A stretch of DNA of 64,000 nucleotides from Microlunatus soli (GCF_900105385.1 NZ_LT629772.1:3658001-3722000); one strand, 5' to 3'. Shown: positions 34,121-42,900, counted from the stretch's first letter. Translations and numbers: made by a program. The notes: generated by a model not told the origin, from the sequence alone.

Positions 34121-34995
34121 GCGCGCAGACCGCCGGAGGCGCGGCAGCCGGGACCGCACGCACCGGACCCAAGATCATCGTGACCGCCGTTCTGGTCGTG
34201 GTGGCGGCCTACTTCCTGGTGCCGATCTACTGGGTGATCGTCGCGGCGTCGAAGAGCAGCGAGGAACTCTTCACGACCAACGGTTTCTGGTTCGGCCAGC
34301 ACTTCCGGTTGTTCTCCAACCTCGCCGACGTGTTCAGCTATGACGGACACATCTTCATCCGCTGGTTCGCCAACAGTGTGCTGTACGCCGGTGTCGGTGC
34401 GGTGCTCGCCACCTACTTCGCCGCGGCCGCCGGCTATGCGATGGCCAAATACGACTTCCGGGGGCGCAACGCGGTCTACGCCGCGGTGCTCGGCGGTGTC
34501 CTGGTCCCCGGCACGGCCACCGCCCTGCCGCTGTTCCTGCTGTTCAGCCAGATCGGCCTGGCCAACACCTATCTGGCGGTGCTGCTGCCGTCCCTGGTGT
34601 CACCGTTCGGCTTGTTCCTGTGCCGGATCTACGCCGCCTCGACCGTCGACACCGCGTTGATGGAATCTGCCCGGATCGATGGCGCGGGGGAGCTGCGCAT
34701 CTTCCACGTGATCGCCTTGCGATCGCTGACGCCGGCGTTGGTGACGGTCTTCCTGTTCCAGCTGGTCAGCATCTGGAACAACTACTTCCTGCCGTTGATC
34801 ATGCTCAGCGACGCGAAACTGTTCCCGATCACCCTGGGATTGAACAATTGGCGCAGCCAGGTCGATCGGCTGCCGGAGTTCTACCAGTTGACCACCGGCG
34901 GTGTCCTGGTGTCGGTGATCCCGCTGGCGATCGCGATGATCGTGCTGCAGCGATTCTGGCGCGGCGGGCTCACCGAGGGCGCAGTCAAGGGATAA
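34117..34995 (+). CDS. Sugar ABC transporter permease (MalG type)
   Basis: A 292-residue second permease subunit with helices such as IIVTAVLVVVAAYFLVPIYW and the EAA loop MESARIDGAGELRIFHVI, ending in the usual GAVKG. It overlaps the previous gene by ATGA and is followed by a strong hairpin, so it closes this three-gene operon (binding protein, permease, permease). No glycosidase is next to it, which leaves the sugar unknown. Confidence 0.9.
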   Translation: MSAQTAGGAAAGTARTGPKIIVTAVLVVVAAYFLVPIYWVIVAASKSSEELFTTNGFWFGQHFRLFSNLADVFSYDGHIFIRWFANSVLYAGVGAVLATYFAAAAGYAMAKYDFRGRNAVYAAVLGGVLVPGTATALPLFLLFSQIGLANTYLAVLLPSLVSPFGLFLCRIYAASTVDTALMESARIDGAGELRIFHVIALRSLTPALVTVFLFQLVSIWNNYFLPLIMLSDAKLFPITLGLNNWRSQVDRLPEFYQLTTGGVLVSVIPLAIAMIVLQRFWRGGLTEGAVKG

Positions 34996-35010
34996 CCAGA
35001 CGGAACGAAC

Positions 35011-35053
35011 CACCGGGGAGCGGAACGACATCGCGTCGTGCCTCTCCCCGGTG
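35011..35053 (+). terminator. Terminator of sugar operon 1
   Basis: CACCGGGGAG-CGGAACGAC pairs with GTCGTG-CCTCTCCCCGGTG around ATCGC, 16 bp after the operon's stop codon. It is a long, nearly continuous stem followed by TTGCTG rather than a U run. Confidence 0.75.
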
Positions 35054-35109
35054 TTGCTGAGGTAACAGTGAGTCCCCCGATTCACCGATCCGCCCGCCGT
35101 CGGCTGACG

Positions 35110-35156
35110 CTGCTGACAGGGCACTGATCACCCGACGAGATCAGTGCCGTCAGCAG
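35110..35156 (-). terminator. Terminator of the lsr2 gene
   Basis: CTGCTGACAGGGCACTGATC pairs with GATCAGTGCCGTCAGCAG (two bulged bases). It is about 100 bp downstream of the lsr2 stop on the minus strand. Together with the hairpin at 35011-35053 it separates two convergent units. Confidence 0.6.
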
Positions 35157-35254
35157 GAGTCGAACGATGCGGACACGATGAACTCTTCCGCACCCGGGCG
35201 GCTCAGTCGTCATCCTCCAGGAGCATTGTGAGCTACGGCTGCAGGATGACCCGG

Positions 35255-35617
35255 TCAGGCATGCGCGGCGTCGTAGGCCTGATGGACGGCGGTGGGAATC
35301 TTGCCCCGACTGGAGATCGGCATGTCGTTGGCCGCCGCCCACTCGCGGATGGCTCTGGACTGAGCCGGATCGATCCGGGTCGCCCGATGCGGCCGGTTCG
35401 GCTTTCCGCCATTGGCCTCTCGCTGCCGGCGCCCCGCCCGCGCCACCTTCCTGCCGCGGTCCCGCCACGGCTGCAGCAGTGCACGCAGTTCTGCCGCGTT
35501 GGCGCTGGTCAGATCGATTTCGTAATTCACCCCGTCGAGAGCGAACTGGACGGTCTCGTCCGCCGCGCTCTGTCCGTCACAATCGTCGATATACAGCGTC
35601 TGAACGCGCTGAATCAT
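35255..35617 (-). CDS. lsr2: Lsr2 family nucleoid-associated protein
   Basis: A 120-residue actinobacterial H-NS-like protein that bridges AT-rich DNA and silences acquired genes. The N-terminal dimerisation part reads TLYIDDCDGQSAADETVQFA. The C-terminal DNA-binding part reads AIREWAAANDMPISSRGKIP, where the usual RGR minor-groove hook is RGK. The linker is basic. The ATG is chosen because GGGGAGG precedes it, while an in-frame ATG 57 nt upstream has no such site. It may relate to the gene-poor island at 41-42 kb, but that is speculation. Confidence 0.92.
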   Translation of the reverse strand: MIQRVQTLYIDDCDGQSAADETVQFALDGVNYEIDLTSANAAELRALLQPWRDRGRKVARAGRRQREANGGKPNRPHRATRIDPAQSRAIREWAAANDMPISSRGKIPTAVHQAYDAAHA

Positions 35618-35726
35618 GGTGCCTCCCCCGAGATCGCGCCTTCGGCGCTGCTCAAGAAGGTTATCGTCGATCAACTCTGCCGGCTGATGATTCCCGACAA
35701 TGTGGCGCAGGAATTCACCTGCGGCG

Positions 35727-36986
35727 TCAGTCCCGCGCTGCCAGGAGGGCGATGATCAACGCCGCCACGGTCAACGCCAGCACCATCACCGCGGTCCCGG
35801 TCCAGCCGACGACGAACGCCAATCCGCCGAGCCATCCGAACAGGCTCGATCCGGCGTAGTAGAAGAGGTTGTACAACGAGGTCGCCTGTGCCTTGGCGAC
35901 GCTGGCTCGAGCCCCGACCCAACCGGCGGCTGTGGCATGGGCGCCGAAGAAGCCCGCGGTCATGATCAGCAACCCGATCAGGATCAACGGCAGCCGGTCG
36001 GGGATGGTCAGCCCGATGCCGATGATCATCGTGGCGATACAGCACAGCAGAACGGGGCGACGACCGAACCGCGCGGCCAGAGCGCCCGCCCGTCGGGACG
36101 AAACAGTGCCCGCCAGATAGGCGAGGAAGATCAGTGCGGTCAGGCTGACCGGAATGTCGAACGGTGCCCCTTCCAACCGATACCCGAGGAAGTTGTAGGT
36201 CGCGACGAATCCACCCATCAGCAGGAAGGCCTGGGCATACAGCACCAGCAGCCCGGGGTTGCGGAAGCAACGGGTCAGGGCAGCCGCGGCGTCGCGGATC
36301 GTGCCACGGTGCCGACGATCGGGGACGAAGCCCCGAGCGGCCGGGACCGACAGCAGGAACACCAACGCCGCGATCGCCGCGAGTACGGCGACGGCTCCGA
36401 CTCCGAGCCGCCAGCCGCCGAGATCGGCGAACGGTGCCGCGACCAGCCGGCCGAGGAGCCCTCCGATCGTGGTCCCGGAGACGTAGCTGCCGGCGGCGAT
36501 CGGTGCCTGGTCACGGTGAACCTCCTCGTGCAGGTAGGCCACGGCCAACGCGGGGACGCCGCCGAGGGCGACCCCGACCGCGACCCGGAGTACCACCAGC
36601 ACCGCAAAGCTGGGGGCGAGCGGGGTTGCCAGTCCGATCAGCGCCGCCGCGGAGAGGGCGATCTTCATCGCCCTCGCACGGCCGATCCGGTCGGCCACCC
36701 AGGCCCAGCCGAGCACGGAGACCGCCAGTCCGAGGGTCGCAGCCGAGACCGTCAGCGCTGCCTGGGCGGCATCGGCCCGCAGGGACCTGCCGATCAGCGG
36801 CAGGATCCCCTGGGGTGAGTAGAGCTGCGCGAAGGTCGCGACGCCGGCCGCTCCGAGTGCGATCAGGATCCGGCGATACCCGCTCGAACCGCGGGCATGC
36901 CCGGTCCAGGCAATGGGGCGGGCGGGGGCCGAGGTCCGCCGATTCCCGACGCCGGCTGCCGGACCGTCGTTCCTCGCGATCTTCAC
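35727..36986 (-). CDS. MFS transporter (AraJ/drug-efflux type)
   Basis: A 419-residue, twelve-helix major facilitator. Motif A-like WVADRIGRARAMKIAL is after helix 2, VLRVAVGVALGG in helix 4 and FGRRPVLLCCIATMIIGIG mark the second half. The line resembles AraJ/YnfM-type exporters. GTG at 36986 is used. Upstream in-frame ATGs at 37028 and 37040 are possible but sit in the regulator's promoter. It is transcribed away from a LysR gene 71 bp away, the usual arrangement of a LysR regulator and its target, so the ligand of the LysR protein is probably the transported compound. Confidence 0.88.
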   Translation of the reverse strand: MKIARNDGPAAGVGNRRTSAPARPIAWTGHARGSSGYRRILIALGAAGVATFAQLYSPQGILPLIGRSLRADAAQAALTVSAATLGLAVSVLGWAWVADRIGRARAMKIALSAAALIGLATPLAPSFAVLVVLRVAVGVALGGVPALAVAYLHEEVHRDQAPIAAGSYVSGTTIGGLLGRLVAAPFADLGGWRLGVGAVAVLAAIAALVFLLSVPAARGFVPDRRHRGTIRDAAAALTRCFRNPGLLVLYAQAFLLMGGFVATYNFLGYRLEGAPFDIPVSLTALIFLAYLAGTVSSRRAGALAARFGRRPVLLCCIATMIIGIGLTIPDRLPLILIGLLIMTAGFFGAHATAAGWVGARASVAKAQATSLYNLFYYAGSSLFGWLGGLAFVVGWTGTAVMVLALTVAALIIALLAARD

Positions 36987-37057
36987 CCGATAGACGCTAG
37001 GACGCCACAAGTCATGTGTCCAATGCATGAAAGTCTGCAATCACATACGATTCTGAT
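36987..37057. promoter_or_regulatory. Divergent LysR/MFS promoter
   Basis: This 71-bp gap contains an interrupted ATGTG...CACAT symmetry (37014-37048) and is clearly more AT-rich than the genes around it. LysR proteins usually bind such a gap and control both sides. Exact sites cannot be fixed by eye. Confidence 0.4.
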
Positions 37058-37966
37058 ATGGATCAGGAAGCCGTGCGCAAGGTGCTGCCGTTGTTGCCGT
37101 TGCTGGCAGCGGTGGGCGAGACCGGCCAGGTGACGTTGGCGGCGGCAACGCTCGCCGTGCCGCAGCCGTCGGTCAGTCGCGGACTGGCTCGGCTCGGGAC
37201 CGTGCTCGGGGCGCCGCTGATCGAGCGGCGCGGCCGCGGAATCACGCTGACACCGGCCGGTGAGGCTCTGCTGCCACATGCACGGGCGGCGTTGGACGCG
37301 GTCGCTGCCGGGTTGGAAGCGGTCCGTGAGCAGGATGCTCAAGCCTTCGGCACCCTGAGCATCGCCTTTCAGAACACGCTCGGCGATCGGGTCGTCCCGG
37401 CGTTGATCAAGGCGTTCCTGGTCGAGCACCCGAGGACGAGATTCGAGTTGCGCCAGGGGTCGCACGGCCAATGCCTGGAAGCATTGGACGCCGGTGCCGC
37501 CGAGATCGCGCTGATCTCGCCGATCGAGGAGCGGTCCGATCTCACCGGGGTGCCGCTGCATTCCGAGCCGTTGGTGCTGCTGGTTCCGCCCGGCCACCGG
37601 CTGGCCAGGTCGGCCAGGATCGACCTGGCCGAGGCCTCAGGAGAGACCTTCATCGGCCTCAAGCCCGGCTTCGGTCTGCGATCGATGCTGGCCGATCTCG
37701 CGGCAGCGTCGGGATTCACTCCGACGATCGCCTTCGAGGGCGACGACCTGCACACCGTACGAGGACTGGTCGCCGCCGGTCTCGGCGTCGCCCTGGTGCC
37801 GAGAGACCGCGCCGGCACCGACGCGGTCGAGATCCCGATCGCCGGAGCTGCGGCCCGCCGTCGGATCGGCGCTGTCTGGCACACCGGCGAGCCGAGCAGC
37901 CTGGGAGCGGCGATGCAGCGGCTGCTCCGACGTCGCGGTCCGGCGCTGGCCGCCGCAGCGTTGTGA
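37058..37966 (+). CDS. LysR-type transcriptional regulator
   Basis: A 302-residue LysR regulator. The N-terminal winged helix-turn-helix has TLAAATLAVPQPSVSRGLARL and LIERRGRGITLTPAG. A two-lobed effector domain follows (FQNTLGDRVVPALIKAF, LVLLVPPGHRLA, GLVAAGLGVALVPRD). It is divergent from the MFS gene and very likely controls it. Its 3' end is 15 bp from the convergent M81 peptidase gene. Confidence 0.92.
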   Translation: MDQEAVRKVLPLLPLLAAVGETGQVTLAAATLAVPQPSVSRGLARLGTVLGAPLIERRGRGITLTPAGEALLPHARAALDAVAAGLEAVREQDAQAFGTLSIAFQNTLGDRVVPALIKAFLVEHPRTRFELRQGSHGQCLEALDAGAAEIALISPIEERSDLTGVPLHSEPLVLLVPPGHRLARSARIDLAEASGETFIGLKPGFGLRSMLADLAAASGFTPTIAFEGDDLHTVRGLVAAGLGVALVPRDRAGTDAVEIPIAGAAARRRIGAVWHTGEPSSLGAAMQRLLRRRGPALAAAAL

Positions 37967-37981
37967 TCCTCGCGACTGCCG

Positions 37982-39562
37982 TCAGCGTCGGGTGACCACC
38001 GGAGTCAGATCCGGATCGGTCTGCTGCCGCTGGAAGGGAAAGACTCCCGGCTGCAGGCGGTGATGCCCGAGCCGGAGCAGGTCCTGATCGACCCCGCCCG
38101 GTGTCAGTCCCAACTTCCAGTCCGCGGCCAGCTGGTAGAGCTCGGGCTCCAGGTAACCGATCTTGACGATCACGATGGCGGCGGTGGCGGGATCGAGGCC
38201 GAGCTGGGTGAAGTCGGCGAGCTTGTGGAACGGCTTGCGGCGCTGGGTGACGATCTCGTGGACCGATCCGCTGCACAACACGACCTGGGTGCCGGCCGTC
38301 GGGTCCCCCTCGGTGATCGAGAAGACCTCGCCCTGGAACGGCACCGGCCCACGCGGACCACCGTCGACCTTGCCGCCGAGTTGGACGTTGACCCGACCTC
38401 CGACGCCGGCCGCGACCGCCGCATCGACGACGTCCGGGTCGAAGATCGAGGCGTGGATCACCGTCGGGCCGCCGTCACCCAACTCCGGGCGCGCCAACAG
38501 TTCGCCCAAGGTCCAGGACACGTCTCCGGTGCCACCCGCCGTCGGGTTGTCGCCGGAATCGGAGATCAGGAAGGGCCGTGCGGCGCCCTCGGCCAAGGCG
38601 GCATCCAAGGCCTGATCCAGGGGTAGTGCGTCGGCGACGAACACGAAATCCTCCCGGGCCTGCCAGTAGAGGCCGGCGAGCCGCTCGGCCTCGGCGGCGA
38701 TCAGTTCTTGATCATCGCCGGTGACGACGACGGCACACTGACAGCGGGGCTCGTCGGCCCAGGCGTAGCCGACCCAGATGGCGGCGTCCAGCACGCCGTC
38801 CTTGGCCTCGGCGACCGGGACCTCGGCGTAGATGCTGCGGGCCGGTTCCAACCGGGTGCTGGTCTTCTCGCCGGGCAGCAACACCGGCACCTGCCGCCAG
38901 GCCTTGTACGGCCGTCGAGCCTCGGGATCGTTTCCGGATCCGGCTCGGAGCCGGGTCAGCAGGTTGAACACCGCACGTTCCTTGGTGTTCATCGCATCTT
39001 CGTGCGGCGCCATCCGATAACAGGTGATCAGGTCGGTCGCGTCCAGCAGCGCTCGGGACACGTTGCCGTGCAGATCCATCGAGGTGCTCATCAGGGTGTC
39101 CGGTCCGAGAGCCTCCCGCAGTGCGGTGGCAAGATCACCTTCGGCGTCGGTCATCCCCAGCACGCTCATCGCGCCGTGGATGTCGAAGTAGAAGCCGTCG
39201 AAGGGCCCCTCGGCCTTGATCGCCTCGGTGACCGAGTCGATCAGCTCCTGCTTGATCGACTCGTAGAACGCTGTCTGCACCGCACCACCGGGGAGCGAGC
39301 GGGCATGCACCAGAGGCACCCACGTCGCCGCACGGGCAAGATCATCACCGCGCCCTGCAGGATCGGTGCCGTTGAAGAACGGATAGTAGGACAGCAGCTC
39401 CTGGCCGCGTCGGACGGTGAACGCCTCCGGACCGCTGACATGGGGCGAGAACGTACTGGCCTCGATGGACATCCCGCCGACGCCGATCCGCGGCCGGTCG
39501 AGGCCGCCGGTCTCGACCGGGGACAGGGGAGGGCACCAGATCTCGGAAGCCAGAGGGGTCAT
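37982..39562 (-). CDS. M81 family (MlrC-like) metallopeptidase
   Basis: A 526-residue protein of the M81/MlrC family, known from microcystin-degrading bacteria where MlrC cuts linear peptide intermediates. The N-terminal DUF1485 half has GGMSIEASTFSPHVSG and DGFYFDIHGAMS, with metal ligands DIHG and DLHGN. The C-terminal MlrC half has SDSGDNPTAGGTGD and IHASIFDPDVVDAA. No signal peptide, so it is cytoplasmic. Most actinobacterial members have unknown substrates. It stands alone between a LysR gene and the M4 protease. Confidence 0.9.
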   Translation of the reverse strand: MTPLASEIWCPPLSPVETGGLDRPRIGVGGMSIEASTFSPHVSGPEAFTVRRGQELLSYYPFFNGTDPAGRGDDLARAATWVPLVHARSLPGGAVQTAFYESIKQELIDSVTEAIKAEGPFDGFYFDIHGAMSVLGMTDAEGDLATALREALGPDTLMSTSMDLHGNVSRALLDATDLITCYRMAPHEDAMNTKERAVFNLLTRLRAGSGNDPEARRPYKAWRQVPVLLPGEKTSTRLEPARSIYAEVPVAEAKDGVLDAAIWVGYAWADEPRCQCAVVVTGDDQELIAAEAERLAGLYWQAREDFVFVADALPLDQALDAALAEGAARPFLISDSGDNPTAGGTGDVSWTLGELLARPELGDGGPTVIHASIFDPDVVDAAVAAGVGGRVNVQLGGKVDGGPRGPVPFQGEVFSITEGDPTAGTQVVLCSGSVHEIVTQRRKPFHKLADFTQLGLDPATAAIVIVKIGYLEPELYQLAADWKLGLTPGGVDQDLLRLGHHRLQPGVFPFQRQQTDPDLTPVVTRR

Positions 39563-39660
39563 GGAGTGCGCCTTTCGCTGCGATGATCATGTCCGACGCA
39601 GGACAGTCTTTCAGCAGTGCCCGGCCGGCGACCGGCCGGGCGAGCTCGGCGCGATCACGA

Positions 39661-41004
39661 TCAATCGGCGGAGTCGGTCCGGCCGAAGGCGATCTTGATC
39701 GCCTGATCGATCTCGGGAGGAAGCTCGGTCTCACCGATCGTCAGCTGCCGATCGCCGTACTCCAGGTGGTAGCTGAACCGGTCGGGTCGGCCGCCGGTGG
39801 CACTGATCCCGCCGAGATCGACCCTGTCCAGCAGGTCGCGGATCTGCCGGCCGGCGGCGGTGTCCAGATCAACCTCGGTCTGTCGGGTGATCCCGGTGAC
39901 ACCGCCGCTGCGGCGCACCACGAAGCTGCCGCCGGTGCCCGTGCCCGAGGTCGTCGCGCCGGTGTCGGAGCCGGATGCCTGGAGCACGCCGACACCGGTC
40001 CAGGCCGCCCGGACGGCGTCGGCGACCGCCGGGTCGTCGGCGAACAGCCGGCCGGCCGCGGCAACGGTCGCCTCGGCGAAGCCGGCGAAGTCGGTGCCGG
40101 CGGTCACCTCGCCGCCGGTCAACGCCGCATACCAGATCGGGCCGGCCTGCTCCCAACTCCGACCGCCCAGCCCGACCGCGGCGAGGTAGAACGCACGATT
40201 GGGGATCCCGGAATTGATGTGCACGCCGCCGTTGTCGTCGGTGGTGTCGGCGTAGTCGGCCATCGAACCGACCTGCGGGTCCTTGCCCAGCCGGGGATCG
40301 TCGTAGGCCGTCCCGGGTTCCTTCATCGACCGCAGCGCGACGGCCTCGATGTCCGGCTTGAACAACCCCTCACCGATCAGCCAGTCGGCCTCGTCGGCGG
40401 TCTGATCGCCGCCCCGTTGTTTGCAGATGGCGGCGAACACGTCGGAGATGCTCTCGTTGAGCGCGCCGGATTGGCCCTGATAGTCGAGTGCCGCGGTGTG
40501 TTCGGTGACGCCGTGGGTGAACTCGTGGGCCATCACGTCCATCGGTTTGGTGAATCGCTCGAACACCTCGCCGTCGCCGTCGCCGAAGACGAGTTGGCGG
40601 CCGTCCCAGAAGGCGTTGTCGTAGTCGGTCCCGTAATGCACCGTGATGGTGATCGCCGTGCCGTTGCCGTCCACCGAGCGACGGTCGAACACGTCGGCGA
40701 ACAGGTCCCAGATCTGCGCCGAGGACTGCCATGCCTCGTCGACCGCGGCATCGCCGGTGGGTTGGTCACCGTCCTTGCGCGCCACCTCGCCGGGCAACTG
40801 CTCGCTGTTGCCGGCGGTGTAGACGGTCCGCTCGGCGTCGTCGTCGGCTGCGGTCAGCGGTTCGGGGCCGCCGGCCTGTTGTCGCGTCGTACGAAGTCGA
40901 TCGTCAAGCTCCAACGTTCGTCGACAGTGATCGGCTCCGGCTTCGACCGGCGCACTGTCGATCAGCCGCTGCAACAGATAGGAAGGAATGAAATGACACG
41001 ACAC
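39661..41004 (-). CDS. M4 (protealysin-type) metallopeptidase with C-terminal emfourin-like domain
   Basis: A 447-residue protease without a signal peptide. It starts with the short protealysin-type propeptide MSCHFIPSYLLQRL (GTG start with GGAGG upstream). The M4 catalytic domain has AHEFTHGVTEH (zinc His160 and His164, catalytic Glu161) and ALNESISDVFA with the third ligand Glu, plus the His in GGVHINSGIPN. After a Ser/Gly/Thr linker (about 340-356), residues 357-447 look like emfourin, the small M4 inhibitor encoded next to protealysin in Serratia: FVVRRSGGVTGI, then DRFSYHLEYGDRQL and ELPPEIDQAI. Here protease and inhibitor would be one chain. A 30-bp palindrome lies 226 bp upstream. Confidence 0.88.
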   Translation of the reverse strand: MSCHFIPSYLLQRLIDSAPVEAGADHCRRTLELDDRLRTTRQQAGGPEPLTAADDDAERTVYTAGNSEQLPGEVARKDGDQPTGDAAVDEAWQSSAQIWDLFADVFDRRSVDGNGTAITITVHYGTDYDNAFWDGRQLVFGDGDGEVFERFTKPMDVMAHEFTHGVTEHTAALDYQGQSGALNESISDVFAAICKQRGGDQTADEADWLIGEGLFKPDIEAVALRSMKEPGTAYDDPRLGKDPQVGSMADYADTTDDNGGVHINSGIPNRAFYLAAVGLGGRSWEQAGPIWYAALTGGEVTAGTDFAGFAEATVAAAGRLFADDPAVADAVRAAWTGVGVLQASGSDTGATTSGTGTGGSFVVRRSGGVTGITRQTEVDLDTAAGRQIRDLLDRVDLGGISATGGRPDRFSYHLEYGDRQLTIGETELPPEIDQAIKIAFGRTDSAD

Positions 41005-41229
41005 GATGACCTCCGGGACGGTTGGCCGATCGGCCGGTGATCGCCGGCCGAGTGATCACGATCACGTCTTCGACGCTAGCTCGCGGCACCGACGGTCTTC
41101 CTCCGACGGCGTCGCACGCGCGCGATCGGTCAGCGGCGAAATTGTCCGAGCAACAGGGCTTTCGGGTGACTCACGGACCCGGCGTGACTGGCGGTGGCAT
41201 CGGCCGGGAGTGCCCCAGGGCAAGACGTT

Positions 41230-41259
41230 GTCCACTACCGGAAATGTCCGGTAGTGGAC
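41230..41259. promoter_or_regulatory. 30-bp palindrome, copy 1
   Basis: GTCCACTACCGG-AAATGT-CCGGTAGTGGAC, a perfect inverted repeat with 12-bp arms, lies upstream of the M4 protease gene. It shares GTCC-N3-ACCGGA.ATGTCCGGT-N3-GGAC with the palindrome at 42013-42042. Both are exactly 30 bp, so they look like two sites for one regulator. Confidence 0.65.
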
Positions 41260-42012
41260 GGTTCGGAGGGGTTCCGGGCCGCACGCTGTCCACTAGCATC
41301 GTGAATGCACCGCAGCGCTCGGATCTCCGATTTCCTCCATGGGTGCGGAACTCGAGACCGCTCGTCAGGAGATCGATGTTGATCATTTGGCGCAGGAGCT
41401 CCGACGTGGGCGGCGCGCTTGGTCCTCGACCGGCAAATCGGTCGTACGGACAGTGGCGAACCCGACGCGCCACTGCCCGGCTGCGAACAGGTAGCTCAGC
41501 GTTTCCCCGGGAGCGACCTGACGACCGAACAGCCGATGGACTGCAGGTGATGACCCCCACCTGCAGCCCGGAGGGTGACCAGGGCTTTGGACATGGGCCC
41601 ATGGTCGACGCCGAGTGCGCCGCCACGCTTGGATGCTCCCCGGATACGTCCCCCGACGTCGCCCGGTTCTGGCGGCCACCACTCAACTGATCGAGATCCG
41701 ACGAACCTCGACGGCACCGAGCTCGGCGGGTCTGCTCCCCTGATGGGGTAGACCAGCTTCGGTGAAGTCTGCGGTAGGGCAGAACTCTTGATAAGATGCC
41801 CATGCGGGAAGCTGCTCCTTGCGAGCCGTTTCCCCCACGAGTCTGGCGAACGGGTCTTGAGTGGTCGGCGCTGCTCTGCTGACCCGATCGCTAGCCGGTG
41901 AGTGACCGCCGCGAGGTGGGCACTCATCACATCCCCCCGGGTGGCGCCCGCGGTCCTGGTAAGGGCCGCGGGCGCTGCCGGTATCGGAACAGTAGCACGC
42001 TTGCCGCCGTTT
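41260..42012. other. Gene-poor stretch
   Basis: No convincing gene lies between the M4 protease and the repeat protein. A 51-codon open frame at 41339-41494 (MGAELETARQEIDVDH...) is codon-plausible but unsupported. Other frames have unusual composition. A strong hairpin at 41944-41975 (GCGCCCGCGG pairing with CCGCGGGCGC, plus three more pairs) may be a terminator or part of an RNA. GC content is somewhat lower than in neighbouring genes, and this may be decayed or transferred DNA. Confidence 0.45.
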
Positions 42013-42042
42013 GTCCTATACCGGACATGTCCGGTTTTGGAC
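42013..42042. promoter_or_regulatory. 30-bp palindrome, copy 2
   Basis: GTCC-TAT-ACCGGACATGTCCGGT-TTT-GGAC: the 16-bp core and the outer GTCC/GGAC are perfectly symmetric. It lies 117 bp before the repeat-protein start. A partial copy (GGACATTTTCCGGT) overlaps its end at 42039-42052, so more than one dimer may bind. Confidence 0.65.
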
Positions 42043-42159
42043 ATTTTCCGGTTGGCTGGCTCTGAGTGCGTCTCCGTAGTCTGATGGTGGTAGGCGTCGG
42101 TTCGAGTTACCTACGGGATGATCCGAGGTGCCGGCGCCTCGGTGAAAGGAACATGTCCA

Positions 42160-42872
42160 ATGTCCAAGGTCCCTGTCCGTCACGCCGGTGTGTTGGCCGC
42201 CCTCGCAGCAGCCACTGCCCTCACACTCGGCACCGTCGGTGCCACATCGGCAACCGCGGCCCCCAGCGGGGATTCATTCAGTGGCATCAACGGTTCGGGC
42301 TCGATCAACGGTTCGGGTTCGATCAACGGGTCGAAGGCGATCAACGGTTCGGGTTCGATCAACGGATCGAAGGCGATCAACGGTTCGGGTTCGATCAACG
42401 GGTCGAAGGCGATCAACGGTTCGGGTTCGATCAACGGTTCGGGTTCGATCAACGGTCCAAGGCGATCAACGGTTCGGGTTCGATCAACGGATCGAAGGCG
42501 ATCAACGGTTCGGGTTCGATCAACGGATCGAAGGCGATCAACGGTTCGGGTTCGATCAACGGGTCCAAGGCGATCAATGGTTCGGGTTCGATCAACGGGT
42601 CCAAGGCGATCAATGGTTCGGGTTCGATCAACGGGTCCAAGGCGATCAACGGTTCGGGTTCGATCAACGGGTCCAAGGCGATCAACGGTTCGGGTTCGAT
42701 CGTCGGTTTGGGCACGATCAACGGCTCCGGAACGGTCGATGATCTTGAAGGGATCAACGGGTCCGGTTCGATCAACGGATCGAAGGCGATCAACGGGTCC
42801 GGGGCGATCAACGGTTCGAAGGTTGTCAGCAACTCGGGATCGATCGGCGACATCCACTCATTGCTCGGCTGA
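42160..42872 (+). CDS. Secreted INGSxx hexapeptide-repeat protein, frame interrupted
   Basis: A signal peptide (MSKVPVRHAGVLAALAAAT..., cleaved near ATAAPS) leads into 30 hexapeptide units, mostly alternating INGSGS and INGSKA, then a short unique end (VVSNSGSIGDIHSLLG). The frame is broken: after nine units, at 42451-42456, AACGGTCC replaces the AACGGGTCC of other units, and the array is 539 bp, one short of 30 x 18. Because 18-bp repeats leave all frames open, only the N- and C-terminal ends show which frame is right: the signal peptide and the natural end are in different frames. Regular Ile every six residues suggests a beta-solenoid surface protein. This is either a real one-base deletion or a sequencing error. 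AAAGGA precedes the ATG by 10 nt. Confidence 0.75.
42286..42824 (+). repeat. 18-bp tandem coding repeat, 30 units
   Basis: Tandem units of the form ATCAACGGTTCGGGTTCG and ATCAACGGGTCCAAGGCG, most 90-100% alike. Two units near the 3' end are degenerate (IVGLGT, VDDLEG). High identity between units implies recent expansion by slippage or unequal recombination. The single missing base lies in the tenth unit. Confidence 0.9.
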
Positions 42873-42900
42873 GCGGCGACAGGTAGGACGCGGGCCGGGG

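Noticed and set aside
41022-42044. Overlapping open frames between the M4 protease and the repeat gene
   Set aside because: Arg/Ser/Pro-rich translations, poor codon use, no ribosome-binding sites and no recognisable family on either strand.
42286-42824. CRISPR-like array
   Set aside because: The units are contiguous 18-bp coding repeats without unique spacers, and translation gives a regular secreted peptide repeat.
42180-42857. Long minus-strand open frames over the repeat array (Pro/Glu/Leu-rich)
   Set aside because: An 18-bp repeat keeps every frame open. These lack a start region, a signal peptide or a ribosome-binding site.
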